Shown one piece after another: positions 8,322-18,014 of a DNA stretch of 64,000 nt. A program made the translations under genes and the position numbers. The DNA lies in the NCBI GenBank assembly GCA_023453665.1, contig JAEXTA010000065.1, positions 5,492 through 69,491 on the forward strand, written 5' to 3'. The notes under the pieces are model-generated. The model was given only the letters and a program-made list of their open reading frames with translations. It searched no databases and was not told the origin of the DNA. The stretch's first letter is position 1, and the number at the start of each line of letters is the position of its first letter. The DNA is from Bacteroidota bacterium (lineage in GTDB: Bacteria; Bacteroidota; Ignavibacteria; Ignavibacteriales; Ignavibacteriaceae).

Positions 8322-9671
8322 TCAGCCCCCGAAGCAATTACTAATCGCATCAACAAGATTTTCAACGGCGATTATTTTTATATCATTCTTCTTCAACCCC
8401 GCCACATTATTCTGCGGAATAATTATCCGCTTAAACCCAAGCTTCGCCGCTTCCTGAATTCGCTTTTCGATGTTGCTTACGCTGCGTACTTCTCCGCCCA
8501 ATCCAACTTCACCAATAACGACTGTGTTATTATCCGCAACTTTATCCAAAAGATTAGAAGCGATACTGCAGCAAACAGCAAGATCAATCGCAGGTTCAAA
8601 AATCTTTACTCCGCCAGCCATATTGAGAAAAACATTATTTGCAGATAACCGGTAACCGCATCTCTTCTCAAGTACGGCAAGTAGAATTGATAGTCTTCTG
8701 TAATCAAATCCCGTTGCAACTCTTTGCGGGTTTCCAAAGTTTGAAGGCGTAACAAGTGCCTGCACTTCAAGCAGTATCGGTCGTGTGCCTTCCATACTTG
8801 CGGTTATAACCGAGCCGGATGTATTGCGGTCACGTTCGCTTAAAAATAATTCGCTTGGATTTGTTACTTCTCTCAATCCGTTTTCACGCATCTCAAACAC
8901 GCCAATTTCATTTGTACTGCCGAACCTGTTTTTCTGTGCGCGCAAAATTCTGAATGAGTGATGTGACTCACCTTCAAACTGAATCACCGCATCAACAATG
9001 TGTTCAAGAATTTTTGGTCCCGCGATTGTTCCTTCTTTTGTAACGTGCCCGATGATGATAACGGAAAATCCTTTCTTCTTTGCTTCTTCCATAAACAATG
9101 AAGTTGATTCGCGTATTTGTGTAATTGTTCCGGCAGAGTTCTGCATATCGCTTCTCTGCATCGTCTGTATTGAATCAACGATTACTACGGCAGGTTCAAT
9201 TTCATTTATTGCAGAGATGATAGGATTAAGATCAGTCTCGGCAATTATATAAATATCATCCGAAGTAATTTTTAATCTTGATGAGCGAAGTTTAATCTGC
9301 TTTAAAGATTCTTCGCCTGTTACATATAGGACTTTGTTCTTAATTGTCGCGGCAGTCTGTAATGCGAGTGTTGATTTACCGATTCCGGGATCACCAGCAA
9401 GAAGTATAACCGAGCCGGGCATAATACCACCGCCGAGTACGCGGTCAAATTCGTTGATACCTGTTTTTATTCTGTCTTCTTCAGCGGCGGAGATTTCATT
9501 TATCTTCTTAGCTGTGAATGGAGATTTTGTTCTCGCAGACTTGTTCTTTGCTGGTTCAATTATTTCTTCGGTGAAAGAATTCCATGAATCACATTCAGGA
9601 CATTTACCAATCCACCGCAGCGATTCATATCCGCAGTTAGAACAGATATATTTTATTTTTGGTTTAGCCAT
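8322..9671 (-). CDS. radA: DNA repair protein RadA
   Basis: A 449-residue protein of the expected length. It has an N-terminal C4 zinc finger (C10, C13, C24, C27), a RecA-like ATPase core with Walker A GDPGIGKST at 93-101, the family-specific KNRFG motif, and a C-terminal Lon-protease-like domain. RadA/Sms is a RecA paralog that drives branch migration of recombination intermediates and assists homologous recombination. It is a cytoplasmic housekeeping gene, upstream of the accessory block and downstream of alaS on the same strand but separated from it by a palindromic repeat. Confidence 0.97.
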   Translation of the reverse strand: MAKPKIKYICSNCGYESLRWIGKCPECDSWNSFTEEIIEPAKNKSARTKSPFTAKKINEISAAEEDRIKTGINEFDRVLGGGIMPGSVILLAGDPGIGKSTLALQTAATIKNKVLYVTGEESLKQIKLRSSRLKITSDDIYIIAETDLNPIISAINEIEPAVVIVDSIQTMQRSDMQNSAGTITQIRESTSLFMEEAKKKGFSVIIIGHVTKEGTIAGPKILEHIVDAVIQFEGESHHSFRILRAQKNRFGSTNEIGVFEMRENGLREVTNPSELFLSERDRNTSGSVITASMEGTRPILLEVQALVTPSNFGNPQRVATGFDYRRLSILLAVLEKRCGYRLSANNVFLNMAGGVKIFEPAIDLAVCCSIASNLLDKVADNNTVVIGEVGLGGEVRSVSNIEKRIQEAAKLGFKRIIIPQNNVAGLKKNDIKIIAVENLVDAISNCFGG

Positions 9672-9695
9672 GATTGGTTATTGACTTAAATAATT

Positions 9696-9748
9696 CTCTG
9701 TGCCTCTGTGGTAAAAAAAGATAACCACAGAGACACGGAGTCACAGAG
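9696..9748. repeat. Palindromic CACAGAG-type intergenic repeat
   Basis: Arms ctctgtgcctctgtggt (9696-9712) and accacagagacacggag plus tcacagag (9724-9748) can form an imperfect hairpin between alaS and radA. Such interspersed CACAGAG elements recur in Bacteroidota genomes. It may end alaS transcription, since an A/T-rich loop follows. Confidence 0.75.
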
Positions 9749-9753
9749 ATCAA

Positions 9754-12333
9754 TTATAGAAATTTTTTCACAATCTCTTCAACACTTGATAATGCTGATG
9801 ATATTTGTTCTACATCCTTACCGCCGGCAGTTGCAAGATGCGGTCGTCCGCCGCCCCCGCCGCCGACAAGTTTTGCAAGTTCACCGACAATTTTTCCGGC
9901 ACTGAGTTTTTTTTCTTTTATAAGGTCATCACTTACAACACAAACTATTCCGGCTTTGCCCTCTGGTTCGGCAAACAAAACACCGACACCGCTTTTAATA
10001 CGGTTGCGCAATTCATCACCGAATGATTTCAATTCATCCATCGTATCAGCGTTTATCTTTCCTTTATAAACTTTGATCGAATCAACTTCAGAAAATTTTG
10101 AAAGCACGGGCTCAACCTGGTTGAGCTTCCCGGCCATCTTAAGTTCGGAGATTTCTTTCTCAAGTTTTTTCCTTGCATCGGTTAATTCTGCAATCTTTTC
10201 TTCGGAGTTTTTAAGAAGATTAAGTTGAGAGAAAATATACTGCTCAACACCAAGTCCTGTTACGGCTTCAATTCTTCTTACGCCGCTCGCGATTGATGAT
10301 TCACTAACGATTTTAAACAAACCGATCTGTGAAGAATTTTTTACGTGAGTTCCGCCGCAGAATTCCATACTGAAATCACCAAACTGAACAACATTAACTT
10401 TATCACCGTACTTATCACCGAAGAACATTAACGCGCCCATCTTCTTTGCGGTATCAAATGGGATATTGCGGTGATGCTGTAGTTCAATATTATTTCGCAG
10501 TTCTTCATTTACAAGTGCTTCAATATCTCTGATTTCAATTTCGCTTAACTTTGAAAAGTGAGTGAAGTCGAAACGAAGTCTGTCCGGACCAACATACGAC
10601 CCAGCCTGGTGAACGTGTGTTCCAAGAATTTTTCTTAAAGCAGCATGAAGAAAATGAGTCGCGGTATGATTACGCATTATATCCCATCTTCGTTTTTCAT
10701 CAACCAGAGCAAGTACAGAATCGCCCGGCTTTATAAGACTGTTCTGTTCGTTATCTATAACGTGAATGGTTTTATTGTCAGTCTTTGTAACATCAACAAC
10801 AGGCAGAGAATTTGAATGAACCGAAATTACACCAAGATCATCGATCTGTCCGCCGGCTTCAACATAAAAGGGAGTTTTGTCTAGAATGATAAGATCTTTC
10901 CCGTTATCTTTTTTATGACCGATAATTTTTGATGATGATTTTAATTCATCATAACCCGTGAAAACAGAGTGTGTGTCTTTCTCAAATGTAAAATCATTTA
11001 GGTTATCAAGATTGATATTGACCGAAGCAAATTTTTCTTTAGAAGCATCGCGTCCGCGTTGTTTTTGTTCTTCCATTAATTTATTGAAGCCGTCTTCATC
11101 AATAGTAAAACCTTTTTCACGAGCCATTACATTTGTAAGATCAACAGGGAAACCGAATGTATCGTAAAGTTTAAAAACATCATTTCCGGAAATTACTTTT
11201 GAGCCTTTCATATTCTGAACAACAGAATCAAAAAGCTCAATACCTCTGTCGAGAGTAACATTAAAACTTTCCTCTTCAGCTTTAATAACTTTCTCAACAT
11301 ACTTCTGCTTTTCTGCGAGTTCAGGAAAAACATTTCCCATATTCTTAACAAGTGTATAAACAAGTTTATTAAGAAATGGTTTGTTCAGATTTAATTTTCT
11401 CCCGTAGCGAGCGGCTCTTCTTAAAATTCTGCGAAGCACATATCCGCGACCATCATTGCCGGGAACAGCGCCATCAGCAATTGCAAATGATAATGTTCTT
11501 ATGTGATCTGCAATAACACGCATTGCAATTTTATCTTCTTCTTTTTCATAAGCGGTGTTAGAGATTTTTGAAATCTCATTTATCATCGGCATAAAAACAT
11601 CAGTGTCATAGTTAGAACTTTTTTTCTGAAGTACAGCGCACACTCTTTCAAAGCCCATTCCCGTATCAACATGTTTTGCGGGAAGGTCATGAAGTTTTCC
11701 GTTTTCATCTCGGTTATACTGAATGAAAACCAGGTTCCATATTTCAATACATTCAGGAACCCCGGCGTTTACATATTTAGGATTATCATAATCATCACTG
11801 AGATTTATGTGAATCTCCGAGCAGGGACCGCACGGACCCGTTTCACCCATCTCCCAGAAATTATCTTTCTCATCAAAACGTAAAATGTGATTTGGATTTA
11901 TATCGGTTTTCTTTTTCCATAACTCAAATGCTTCGTCATCTGTTCTGTAAACTGTTGCCCAGATTCTTTCCTTTGGAAGTTTCCATACGTCTGTGAGTAA
12001 TTCCCATGCCCATTCAATTGCTTCCGATTTATAATAATCACCGAATGACCAGTTGCCGAGCATTTCAAAAAATGTGTGGTGATATGTATCGTGACCGACT
12101 TCTTCTAGGTCGTTGTGTTTGCCGCTGACACGGATACATTTTTGTGTGTCCGCTGCGCGCTTGTATTCGCGGGTTCCTTTGCCGAGGAATACATCTTTGA
12201 ACTGGTTCATTCCTGCATTGGTAAATAATAATGTCGGGTCATCGAATGGAACTACCGGTGAACTGGGTACGATTCTATGTTCTTTTGATTTGAAAAAATC
12301 TAAAAATTGCTGCCTTATTTCTGTTGATGTCAT
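9754..12333 (-). CDS. alaS: Alanyl-tRNA synthetase
   Basis: 859 residues, the usual bacterial length. The N-terminal class II catalytic core begins EIRQQFLDFFKSKEHRIVPSS and contains FTNAGMNQFKD. The editing domain carries the zinc-binding HTATHFLH motif (about residue 555) and CGGTH (about 660). The C-terminal C-Ala domain ends with the Gly-rich LVGGGGGGRPHLATAGG motif. It charges tRNA-Ala and clears mischarged Ser/Gly. ATG start with no competing upstream start. Housekeeping gene upstream of radA. Confidence 0.98.
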   Translation of the reverse strand: MTSTEIRQQFLDFFKSKEHRIVPSSPVVPFDDPTLLFTNAGMNQFKDVFLGKGTREYKRAADTQKCIRVSGKHNDLEEVGHDTYHHTFFEMLGNWSFGDYYKSEAIEWAWELLTDVWKLPKERIWATVYRTDDEAFELWKKKTDINPNHILRFDEKDNFWEMGETGPCGPCSEIHINLSDDYDNPKYVNAGVPECIEIWNLVFIQYNRDENGKLHDLPAKHVDTGMGFERVCAVLQKKSSNYDTDVFMPMINEISKISNTAYEKEEDKIAMRVIADHIRTLSFAIADGAVPGNDGRGYVLRRILRRAARYGRKLNLNKPFLNKLVYTLVKNMGNVFPELAEKQKYVEKVIKAEEESFNVTLDRGIELFDSVVQNMKGSKVISGNDVFKLYDTFGFPVDLTNVMAREKGFTIDEDGFNKLMEEQKQRGRDASKEKFASVNINLDNLNDFTFEKDTHSVFTGYDELKSSSKIIGHKKDNGKDLIILDKTPFYVEAGGQIDDLGVISVHSNSLPVVDVTKTDNKTIHVIDNEQNSLIKPGDSVLALVDEKRRWDIMRNHTATHFLHAALRKILGTHVHQAGSYVGPDRLRFDFTHFSKLSEIEIRDIEALVNEELRNNIELQHHRNIPFDTAKKMGALMFFGDKYGDKVNVVQFGDFSMEFCGGTHVKNSSQIGLFKIVSESSIASGVRRIEAVTGLGVEQYIFSQLNLLKNSEEKIAELTDARKKLEKEISELKMAGKLNQVEPVLSKFSEVDSIKVYKGKINADTMDELKSFGDELRNRIKSGVGVLFAEPEGKAGIVCVVSDDLIKEKKLSAGKIVGELAKLVGGGGGGRPHLATAGGKDVEQISSALSSVEEIVKKFL

Positions 12334-12514
12334 TGTATTCTTGTTGTTAAAAATTGTGCAGCAAAGATAATAAATATAGGTTTAAGCGGGAAGGAGAGGT
12401 GATTGGGAAAACAAGCAAAGAAGAGATGACTAACCGAACGTTACCTTTTCACAACAAAGGCGGACAATCCCATGCCCCTTCCTGGCAGGTCGTGCGATAA
12501 TAAAAACATGGGGT

Positions 12515-12575
12515 GTAGCCGCAAGCTTCAGCTTGTGGGATTATGGAGTTCACGCATGCTGAAGCCTGCGCCTAC
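12515..12575. repeat. Palindromic interspersed repeat (gtag-gc-gcaggcttcagc type)
   Basis: Arms gtagccgcaagcttcagc (12515-12532) and gctgaagcctgcgcctac (12558-12575) are inverted with two mismatches in 18. It lies in the gap between alaS and the FecR-like gene. It looks like an extragenic palindrome of the REP type. Confidence 0.75.
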
Positions 12576-12612
12576 CGATTGCTTTTAATTTAAATTGACG
12601 GGTAACGTGTTA

Positions 12613-13293
12613 TCAATTCGTAACTATTTTTTTCTCAAGCAGTTCAATCTTCTTTTCAACATCTGCCTTTTCTTTTTCACTTAATGTTAATTTGGAAATA
12701 GAAATATATTCACCATAAGCTTCTTCATTCAATCCTTTGTTATAAAGAATATCGGCAAAGAAAATTCTGTAAGACGGAAATTCTTTTACAGAAGGATATT
12801 TCCTGTAAGTTTCTTTAGCAGCTATAACAGCTGATTCATTAAACCCGTTTTCAGATAATTGTTTTGCACCGTTCAATCGTTTTATACCATAATCATAATT
12901 ATCAAAGGCATTGTTCTTTTTACCGTTTTCATTTGTTCCATAAACAGCAGTGTCGTGCGATTTACTTTTATCTTTTTTTCTTGGCGCATTAAGCATGTCT
13001 TCCATTGCTAATGCAAGAAGCAGTTCTTCCGTCGTCATCTTTTTAATGTCAGAAACCAACACAGCGGAAGATTCTTTCAACATGAAAAGGGAATTGCCGT
13101 TTGATATTCTAACCGAAGAATTTTTTTCTGTCATAAGCATTGAAGTTGGATTGATGTTTTCACCTGATCTGACTTCAATCCAGTTTTCCTCACCTGCCGC
13201 CAACTGTTTAACTGTGCCGTTTATCTTTTCAACCTTGAACGATTGTGCATTCAATACAACCACACTTATTAATAACAGTAATAATGTTTTCAT
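12613..13293 (-). CDS. FecR-like exported protein with helical C-terminus
   Basis: A 226-residue protein with signal peptide MKTLLLLLISVVVLNAQ. Residues about 20-85 resemble a FecR/SH3-like beta domain (VEKINGTVKQLAAGEENWIEVRSGE ... SSVRISNGNSLFMLKESSAV), usually a periplasmic ligand- or peptidoglycan-proximal domain. A charged linker follows, then a TPR-like helical region (about 140-226). No sigma or anti-sigma module is present, so it is not a classical FecR sensor. It lies 17 bp downstream of the barrel-transglutaminase gene and is probably in one operon with it and the lipoprotein upstream. Confidence 0.7.
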   Translation of the reverse strand: MKTLLLLLISVVVLNAQSFKVEKINGTVKQLAAGEENWIEVRSGENINPTSMLMTEKNSSVRISNGNSLFMLKESSAVLVSDIKKMTTEELLLALAMEDMLNAPRKKDKSKSHDTAVYGTNENGKKNNAFDNYDYGIKRLNGAKQLSENGFNESAVIAAKETYRKYPSVKEFPSYRIFFADILYNKGLNEEAYGEYISISKLTLSEKEKADVEKKIELLEKKIVTN

Positions 13294-13310
13294 ATTAACC
13301 TCTTAGTACT

Positions 13311-15299
13311 TTAGTAAACATCGATAATTTCTACTTTATTTATTGCGAGTCCGTAAGAATCAATTGCTTCGGAATAAAATTTAGATGAACCGATTCTCCA
13401 CGCATTTTCAAAATCAGTTAACGAAGTTGTCTCAACGGGTATCCATACTTCATCACCGCCTTTTTCATTTTTGCGGACAAATATTTTTCTGTCATTCGCT
13501 GTAATTATACCGGCTTCAGCGGGTGATAATTCAGTGTTAACCAAAAGATTCACATGCCTGATGCCTTCGACTTCTTTGTAGTCAACCAATGCAGTCTCAA
13601 TTCCAACACTCTCAAGAAATGAACTGAAGCAGACACTCAGATCATCACAGTCTCCGCCTTTTAATTCCTTTGTCTGATGCGGGAACTGAACATGTTCAGA
13701 AGATGCGCGGGGATCAGATATGTAAACAAGATCACTTACAAATTCATTAAACAGAATTTTTGTTTTGTAATACTTCAGTAAAGTTGATGCTGAAGTATCA
13801 AGCTGTGATTTATACTTACTCAAAATATTTTTTGAATAGTTCATTGAATACGTAATATCTTTTTTTATAAAGTAACGCAGATTTTTTACATTCCCATCCC
13901 ACGCATTAACTCCGTTTACAAGCAAAGGTTTTTGAATATGATCGTCGGTGTTTTCACTTTCAGTTATCAGATAAAAATCAGCGGATGAAATTTCTGAACG
14001 CTCTTTGTTGTAAGAATCACCTATCAATGCGTAAAATTTTATTTCAACTGTATCAAGCGGCGGAATAGTTACTGAAGGAGACTGAAATTTTTCCTGGTTA
14101 ATTCCATCGATTTTACAAGCCGGCTTGACTAAAAGCGGTTTGTCGGTGAGATTTACAACCGTACCGACAGCTATCGGCGAATCAATATACTCATCAGACA
14201 GGGTTGGATATATTTCATTGACCAATTTTAAATCAAGCAGCTCGGCTTTCTTTTCTATAAGTGTATTAAGGGTAAGTGAAAAAGTTAGAACAGCTTTATC
14301 AAAACTATAGCGGTTATTAAGAACATTGTTTATACCTTCTTCCCTGAAAGTATTGTAAGATGAAATTCCGGTTCGTTCCGAAAAATATTTTACTCCGGAT
14401 AATGTAACACCCCATAAGTTTGTCGAGTATGATACAGCAGGAAGAATTCCTGCAACAAATGGCTGTTGATGTTTGTTGTGAAAAGCACTTATTCCAAAAC
14501 CAAAATTTCCTCTGGATGACTCCAGGAAATAATTTAATCCCGCAAGAAATGAATTATCACTTTCGTATAACAGATTAATTGAAATAGTTTTTAGCGGCGA
14601 CAGAGATAATGCCGCGAGAAATCCTCGTTTGGATTTGAACTCATACTCAACTGCTGATTCACTATTGTGTGATGCACCAAAGTTCAAAAGATTAATTGAT
14701 GCTGCTGAAACAGCAACATAATCGGAAATAAAATAATTAAACCCGAGATCAGCCTTCCAGAAATTTCTTTTTGAACTTTCAGAATCACGAACAATATACA
14801 GGGTATCTGAAAAAACCGGGACTAAAAACTCCTGGCTGAAATCTTCCTCAAACATCCTTAATGAAAAACCCGCAGAAATCTTTGGTGAAAACAGGTATGA
14901 ATAACCAAATCCAAATAGTTCCCTGTAGATAAAATTAGAACTAAGTGATTGAACTGTTGAATCTTCAAAAACTATTGATTCACCGGAATTAAAAACAAAT
15001 TCTTTCTGGTAACCGGGAGTGTATCTTGCTGAAAAAGAATGTTCATCAATTTTTTTTGAAAGTGAAATCAGATAAATATTTGAAGAAAGTTCATCAGAAA
15101 ATTCACCGCCATAACTTACGCTTAATCCCCAGTCTTTTAAGGGGTAGTAGTTTCCTGTATTGCCTTCAAAGCCGTTAAGGAAAGTGTTAGATGATGATGA
15201 AACACCCCAGAACCCGGTTAAACCAACAGATGATTGAGCATATATATTTAATATGATCATTAGTGAAAATCCCTGTATTAAAAAAATTTTTTTTATCAA
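13311..15299 (-). CDS. Outer-membrane barrel fused to transglutaminase-like domain
   Basis: 662 residues. After the signal peptide (MIKKIFLIQGFSLMIILNIYAQ), about 330 residues look like a PorV/OmpP1-like outer-membrane barrel (alternating strands, SVSYGGEF, FGFGYSYLFSPKISAG). A beta-sandwich linker follows, then a transglutaminase-like cysteine peptidase domain: GGDCDDLSVCFSSFLESVGI with Cys near 548, and IRHVNLLV with His near 581. The GDCDDL motif is typical of the transglutaminase superfamily. This suggests a surface or periplasmic peptidase/amidase tethered to a barrel. It overlaps the upstream lipoprotein gene by 4 bp, which implies translational coupling. Confidence 0.75.
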   Translation of the reverse strand: MIKKIFLIQGFSLMIILNIYAQSSVGLTGFWGVSSSSNTFLNGFEGNTGNYYPLKDWGLSVSYGGEFSDELSSNIYLISLSKKIDEHSFSARYTPGYQKEFVFNSGESIVFEDSTVQSLSSNFIYRELFGFGYSYLFSPKISAGFSLRMFEEDFSQEFLVPVFSDTLYIVRDSESSKRNFWKADLGFNYFISDYVAVSAASINLLNFGASHNSESAVEYEFKSKRGFLAALSLSPLKTISINLLYESDNSFLAGLNYFLESSRGNFGFGISAFHNKHQQPFVAGILPAVSYSTNLWGVTLSGVKYFSERTGISSYNTFREEGINNVLNNRYSFDKAVLTFSLTLNTLIEKKAELLDLKLVNEIYPTLSDEYIDSPIAVGTVVNLTDKPLLVKPACKIDGINQEKFQSPSVTIPPLDTVEIKFYALIGDSYNKERSEISSADFYLITESENTDDHIQKPLLVNGVNAWDGNVKNLRYFIKKDITYSMNYSKNILSKYKSQLDTSASTLLKYYKTKILFNEFVSDLVYISDPRASSEHVQFPHQTKELKGGDCDDLSVCFSSFLESVGIETALVDYKEVEGIRHVNLLVNTELSPAEAGIITANDRKIFVRKNEKGGDEVWIPVETTSLTDFENAWRIGSSKFYSEAIDSYGLAINKVEIIDVY

Positions 15300-16204
15300 G
15301 GAATCTCAACTGCTATACTGTGAATACTTTGTGAACGGACAAATAACTGGTTTCCATTTGTTTCATGATAGCCCTCATACTTCCTTATAAGAGAGATAAC
15401 AAGGTTATTAAACCTGTCCGGTGGAATTGAATTTATTAATCCGGGAGGAATTACAAGACTGCCGTCATCAGGAGTTTTAATCCTGTAAAGAGGTATAGTC
15501 GAATTCAGATTTCTTCGCTTCGCACCAATAACTATTTCAATATTTCCTTCGCTAAAATGGTTCCACGTAAGAGAAGCATGTAACCTGTTATTAACAATAT
15601 TCCGGCTTATACTTAATGTTCCGGTAATTTCATGTGGAGTTGGAATTCCAAACGTCACATTGTTACCTAAAAACGGATCCAGTGAAAAACTAATTGAAGA
15701 ATTATAAATAAAATCAAAAGGATCGGAATGATTTCCGCGGCCCTTATATAATAGATGCTGAAAACCAAGTGTTGTATCCCGCACACCATTTCTGTCTTTG
15801 AATCTAACTTTGAAAGGAACCAGGTTTGCGTTCACATCATTAAACTTTACATTTCCAATAGATCTTGCACGAAAACCGATAAGCCTGTTATTAAGATCGA
15901 AGTAAGGAATTGTTCTGTCAAAAAATATTGCCTGTGCGGTTGATATATTGGTTGTAACTGAGTTATCGGTGATTTTAATACCGCTTACAGCTATGTAGTT
16001 TGTAAAACGAATGTACTCTTCAATAGTTCCGGTTGAATCCATTCCCTTGCTGATTTCACTTTCCGGATCTGAAGTTAATACTTCAATCTCAACCTTATCG
16101 CTGTTATCAATATCGGGTTCAAGAACAATCGCGTCAGGTTTATCACAGCCCGCAATTATTATTACTGAAAAAAGTATTGCGAAATATTTATAAAGATTCT
16201 TCAT
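15296..16204 (-). CDS. Lipoprotein of unknown function, first gene of envelope operon
   Basis: A 302-residue protein with lipobox ending at Cys20 (IIIAGC). The mature part begins acidic (DKPDAIVLEPDIDNSDKVEIEV) and is otherwise beta-rich; I do not recognise a family. Its stop overlaps the start of the barrel-transglutaminase gene by 4 bp (ATGA arrangement), so the two products are probably made together and may act as a complex. Confidence 0.72.
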   Translation of the reverse strand: MKNLYKYFAILFSVIIIAGCDKPDAIVLEPDIDNSDKVEIEVLTSDPESEISKGMDSTGTIEEYIRFTNYIAVSGIKITDNSVTTNISTAQAIFFDRTIPYFDLNNRLIGFRARSIGNVKFNDVNANLVPFKVRFKDRNGVRDTTLGFQHLLYKGRGNHSDPFDFIYNSSISFSLDPFLGNNVTFGIPTPHEITGTLSISRNIVNNRLHASLTWNHFSEGNIEIVIGAKRRNLNSTIPLYRIKTPDDGSLVIPPGLINSIPPDRFNNLVISLIRKYEGYHETNGNQLFVRSQSIHSIAVEIP

Positions 16205-16348
16205 TGTAATTAAACTTAATATTGTCTTTTAACTTAATCAATTCATCTGATGAAATTTAAAAGCATAATGAAGCTGCCGGGATCTGAATGAGGGAAAGCT
16301 TATTCAATCTTTAGCAGCTTCAGTTATGCCTGAATTAATAATTCTTTA

Positions 16349-17296
16349 TCAGAACATTCGTACCATATAAGGAATACCCCACGATTCACTTTCCACCGGA
16401 GCAACATCATCAAAGATTACCTGTTTCGGGAATGCATTTATTATAGCGTGGAAGAAACCGGGTATCTGATGTGATTTGAAATACTGCTCATAAACTTTAA
16501 CATAAACCCCACCTGATGGTGTTGATGAAACCAGGTTGAATTTTCTTTTAACTCTGTGAAGTCCATTTCTATCGGCGCCAAAAGTAAGTGTTACAAAATC
16601 TTCTTCTTCATAAGCGCTTGTAAGTTCAACCTTAACTCGCACAGAATCACCTCTTAAAATAGAAGGCAACTGTCTCCACCACTGCGGTCCTCTTGATAAG
16701 AAGAATTCATTAGGTGAAGTGATAACGATTTCTTCTCCGTCGGGCATTATTATAGTTGTTTTTGTTATATCAATATTCCTGTTTGGTGTTCCGCCTTCGG
16801 GCAATGAGATGGCGGCAATTTTCCAGTTACGCCATGGTCTTGGGGTATTGGCAATTCTTACAAAAATTAATTTTCTTACCATAACGGAAGTGAATGGTTT
16901 TTGAAATACCGAATCAGGCTGTGTTGCTGTAGAATCATAAGAAGCTGCGATAAATAAAACACCTTCAAAAGTTTTGGTTAAAGTTCCGTAAGCCGTATCA
17001 CCGACTATTTCAACAGATAATGTTCGGTTAACTATTCTCATTTTTTGACCAACTCTTAACGGATAAATATCTGTCGTCACTTTACCAAGAATATCTGCGA
17101 GTCCGCCTTCATCATAGTTGGGATCAAATGAAGCAAGAGAAGAATCTTCGTCTGCCAGTTTTTCAAATGCAGCCTGATCCGTTGTTGGTTCGCCATCTTC
17201 AGGATCGACGGTGCTGTTATCACATCCTGTCAAAACAAATATGAACAATGCCGCCATCATAGTCAGCATTTTCAGAAAGATTTTTGATTGTTCCAT
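16349..17296 (-). CDS. Lipoprotein of unknown function
   Basis: A 315-residue lipoprotein, lipobox ending at Cys25 (FVLTGC), followed by an acidic tether (DNSTVDPEDGEPTTDQ). The body is beta-rich, with segments such as LRVGQKMRIVNRTLSVEIVGDTAYGTLTKTFEGVLFI. No catalytic motif stands out. It lies 145 bp upstream of the envelope operon on the same strand and might belong to the same transcription unit, though the gap leaves room for a promoter. Family unknown. Confidence 0.68.
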   Translation of the reverse strand: MEQSKIFLKMLTMMAALFIFVLTGCDNSTVDPEDGEPTTDQAAFEKLADEDSSLASFDPNYDEGGLADILGKVTTDIYPLRVGQKMRIVNRTLSVEIVGDTAYGTLTKTFEGVLFIAASYDSTATQPDSVFQKPFTSVMVRKLIFVRIANTPRPWRNWKIAAISLPEGGTPNRNIDITKTTIIMPDGEEIVITSPNEFFLSRGPQWWRQLPSILRGDSVRVKVELTSAYEEEDFVTLTFGADRNGLHRVKRKFNLVSSTPSGGVYVKVYEQYFKSHQIPGFFHAIINAFPKQVIFDDVAPVESESWGIPYMVRMF

Positions 17297-17575
17297 TTTG
17301 TACTCCTTTATTTATTGATTTGTTAATTTTTCTTTCGCTCATTCGGAAAAATGTTTGTAAACAATCGTGCCAGCAGAGAAAAACCATATTCTTAAAAATA
17401 ATGAAGACATTTTGATGAATAATTATGCATGAATAATCAATTCAGATGCATGATTCATTTTTTCCCTGCAAAATAATAGAAAGTATACGGGCAGAATTAA
17501 TCTAAAAATACTATAATTGCATTGTTTAACTTTCTTTATTCCTGTAAAAATTTCTATTAAAAAAAGGAGACTGCG

Positions 17576-17968
17576 ATGCTAAAAGAATTCAAACAATTTG
17601 CTATGAGGGGAAATGTAATTGATCTTGCTGTAGGTATAATTATTGGCGGGGCTTTTGGAAAAATAGTTTCGTCTGTAGTTAGTGATATTATTATGCCGCC
17701 AATCGGAGTTTTACTTGGTGGAGTTGATTTCAGTAAACTTTCGTTAACAATCAAAGAAGCTGCGGAAGGTACTGAAGCCGTAGTAATACGTTATGGTGTT
17801 TTTATAAATACTGTAATTGATTTTATAATTATCGCTTTCGCAATATTTATGTTGATTAAGGGTATGAATTCATTCAAGAAAAAAGAAGAAGAAAAACCTG
17901 CCGCTCCTCCAAAACCATCAGAAGAAGTTGTACTGCTTACTCAGATAAGAGATTTATTAAAAAAATAA
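17576..17968 (+). CDS. mscL: Large-conductance mechanosensitive channel MscL
   Basis: 130 residues, within the normal range. The N-terminal helix [20 protein letters not shown] leads into the first membrane helix ([24 protein letters not shown]), and the second membrane helix ([20 protein letters not shown]) is followed by the charged C-terminal bundle ending [15 protein letters not shown]. MscL forms a homopentamer in the inner membrane and opens under extreme tension to release solutes. A purine-rich site (aaaaaaggaga) precedes the ATG. A hairpin terminator follows. Confidence 0.98.
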   Translation: MLKEFKQFAMRGNVIDLAVGIIIGGAFGKIVSSVVSDIIMPPIGVLLGGVDFSKLSLTIKEAAEGTEAVVIRYGVFINTVIDFIIIAFAIFMLIKGMNSFKKKEEEKPAAPPKPSEEVVLLTQIRDLLKK

Positions 17969-17982
17969 AATTTTGTTGAAAT

Positions 17983-18014
17983 AGCCGTGAGATAAAACTT
18001 ACGGCTGCCTTTTT
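17983..18014 (+). terminator. Terminator of mscL
   Basis: Stem agccgt (17983-17988) and acggct (18001-18006) with a 12-nt loop, followed shortly by a T run at 18010-18014. It overlaps the 3' end of the convergent pseudouridine synthase gene. Confidence 0.6.
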
